A DNA stretch of 35,548 bases from Planctomycetota bacterium (GTDB taxonomy: Bacteria > Planctomycetota > Phycisphaerae > Phycisphaerales > UBA1924): the NCBI GenBank assembly GCA_003696725.1, contig RFGI01000143.1, positions 1-35,548 on the forward strand, written 5' to 3'. The translations under genes and the position numbers were made by a program. Below the pieces are notes generated by a model. It was not told where the DNA came from. It was given only the letters and a program-made list of their open reading frames with translations, and made no database searches. Positions 34,038-35,548 of this stretch are shown here, piece after piece; position 1 is the stretch's first letter, and every line of letters starts with the position of its first letter.

Positions 34038-35477
34038 TTACAGCCGTTGTGCGGCCAGAGACGCCAGCTCCGACCGCTCGCTCTTGCGCATGGTCACGTG
34101 CCCGGCCAGGCCCACCCCCTTCATCCGCTCCACCGAGTACGACAGCCCGTTGCTGGACATGTCCAGGTACGGGTTGTCGATCTGCTCGATGTCCCCGGTC
34201 AGCACGAGCTTCGTGCCCTCCCCCGCCCGGCTGATGATCGTCTTCACCTCGTGCGGCGTCAGGTTCTGCGCCTCGTCGACGATCATGAACACGTGCGGGA
34301 TCGACCGGCCCCGGATGTACGTCAGCGCCTCGAGCACCAGCCGCCCGTCGGCCAGGAGCGCCTCGAGCCGCTGCTCCACGGTGCGCGACTGGGCCTCCTG
34401 CCCGGGCGCCCCGCGGGTCGACAGCAGGTACTCGAGATTATCGAAGATCGGCTGCATCCACGCCGCCAGTTTCTCCTCTTTCTCGCCCGGCAGGTACCCG
34501 ATGTCCCGCCCCATCGGCATGATGGGCCGCGCCACGAGGAGCTTGTCGTACCGCTCTTCCTTGAACACCTTGTGCATCCCCGCCGCCAGCGCCAGGAGCG
34601 TCTTGCCCGCCCCGGGCCCGCCGGTGAGCGTCACCAGCCTCAGGTCCTCGTCCAGGAGCAGGTCCAGCGCCATGGTCTGCTCGGTGTTGCGCGCCAGCAC
34701 CCCGAAGGTCGGCCGGCGCGACGCCGTCACCGGGATCAGATGATCCGTGTCCGCCAGCCGTCGCGCCAGCCCAGAGTGCGACTCGTCCTGCGCGTCTCGC
34801 AGCACCACGAACTCGTTCGCCGAGATCTCGCGCCGGCGCGTCTCGCCGTCTTCCTCCTCCGTCAGGAACGGCGCCAGCGACTCCAGCGGGAGCATCCGCT
34901 GGTCGTACAACTCGTCGATCAGGGCCCCGCCCACGTCGACCGTCACGTGCCCCGTGTACAACCGGTCCGCGTCGACCTTCTGGGCCTCGAAGTCCTCCGT
35001 GGGCACCCCCAGCGCGTCGCTCTTGATCCGGGCGTTCATGTCCTTCGAGATGAACACCACGGGCTCGCCCCGGCGGTGCAGCTCGTACGCCACCGCGATG
35101 ATCCGGTTGTCCGCGCCCCCGTCCTTCAGGATCGCCGGCCGCTCCGGCTCCGTCGTGTCGATGCGGATCGTCCCCGCCGCCGACCCGTTGCGCCCGTTCC
35201 CCCAGCGCACCCCCTCGTTGAGCCGGCCCTTCTTCCGCAGCGCGTCGAGCCGCCGGATGCACTGCCGGGCGTTGCGCGCCAGGTCGTCGTTGCCCCGCTT
35301 GAACCGGTCCAGCTCCTCCACCACCGCCAGCGGGATCACCACGTTGTGCTCTTTGAAATAGAACAGCGACTCGGGGTTGTGCAGCAGCACGTTCGTGTCG
35401 AGCACGAAGTTCGTCACCCGGCCGGCCGTCGCCGGCGCCGACCCGGCCCCCGGTCCCCGCTGTGCGCGTGCCGTCAC
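34038..35477 (-). CDS. PIN domain-PhoH family ATPase (PhoH2/YlaK type)
   Basis: N-terminal PIN: NFVLDTNVLLHNPESLFYFKEHNVVIPLAVVEELDRFKRG. C-terminal PhoH: LVTLTGGPGAGKTLLALAAGMHKV...PHVFMIVDEAQNLTPHEVKTIISRAGEGTKLVLTGDIEQIDNPYLD. Confidence 0.95.
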   Translation of the reverse strand: MTARAQRGPGAGSAPATAGRVTNFVLDTNVLLHNPESLFYFKEHNVVIPLAVVEELDRFKRGNDDLARNARQCIRRLDALRKKGRLNEGVRWGNGRNGSAAGTIRIDTTEPERPAILKDGGADNRIIAVAYELHRRGEPVVFISKDMNARIKSDALGVPTEDFEAQKVDADRLYTGHVTVDVGGALIDELYDQRMLPLESLAPFLTEEEDGETRRREISANEFVVLRDAQDESHSGLARRLADTDHLIPVTASRRPTFGVLARNTEQTMALDLLLDEDLRLVTLTGGPGAGKTLLALAAGMHKVFKEERYDKLLVARPIMPMGRDIGYLPGEKEEKLAAWMQPIFDNLEYLLSTRGAPGQEAQSRTVEQRLEALLADGRLVLEALTYIRGRSIPHVFMIVDEAQNLTPHEVKTIISRAGEGTKLVLTGDIEQIDNPYLDMSSNGLSYSVERMKGVGLAGHVTMRKSERSELASLAAQRL

Positions 35478-35548
35478 CCGTGTCTCCTTCCCCCCGCGGC
35501 CCGGCCCGGCGGGCCGACGCCCGAGGCGTAGAGTGTACGAGCCCGCCC

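Overview
35.5 kb of very GC-rich chromosome. Gene content and the EF-hand/dockerin-like motifs suggest a planctomycete, perhaps Phycisphaerae; this is an inference. From left to right: (1) a minus-strand type II secretion operon, [dockerin-like protein]-gspH-G-E-F-D-I-J-K, truncated at the left edge, mostly with 4-bp stop/start overlaps; (2) a 1345-aa secreted Ig/SwmB-like protein on the minus strand followed by a clear intrinsic terminator; (3) a ~780-bp divergent intergenic region; (4) a plus-strand pilT-pilC-prepilin cluster that includes an 893-aa PilX-like protein with Ca-loop motifs; (5) tRNA-Lys(CTT) on the minus strand; (6) an rpmF-plsX-fabH-fabD-[lipoprotein]-fabG-acpP-fabF cluster; (7) an orphan fliN, an OPT-family transporter and a membrane partner; (8) an AIM24/TIGR00266-like protein; (9) a tandem HxlR-type regulator divergent from VOC and DUF6265-like genes, with a striking palindrome over the promoters; (10) a PAC2-family protein and a PIN-PhoH ATPase. 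The best novelty candidates are the secretion/pilus superlocus in which several exported proteins carry DxDxDG Ca-loops (with a lipidated secretin), the two-hairpin intergenic element at 24.4 kb, the structured 12.45-13.23 kb intergenic region, and the HxlR operator/leaderless promoter. The very long antisense ORFs are treated as GC-bias artefacts.
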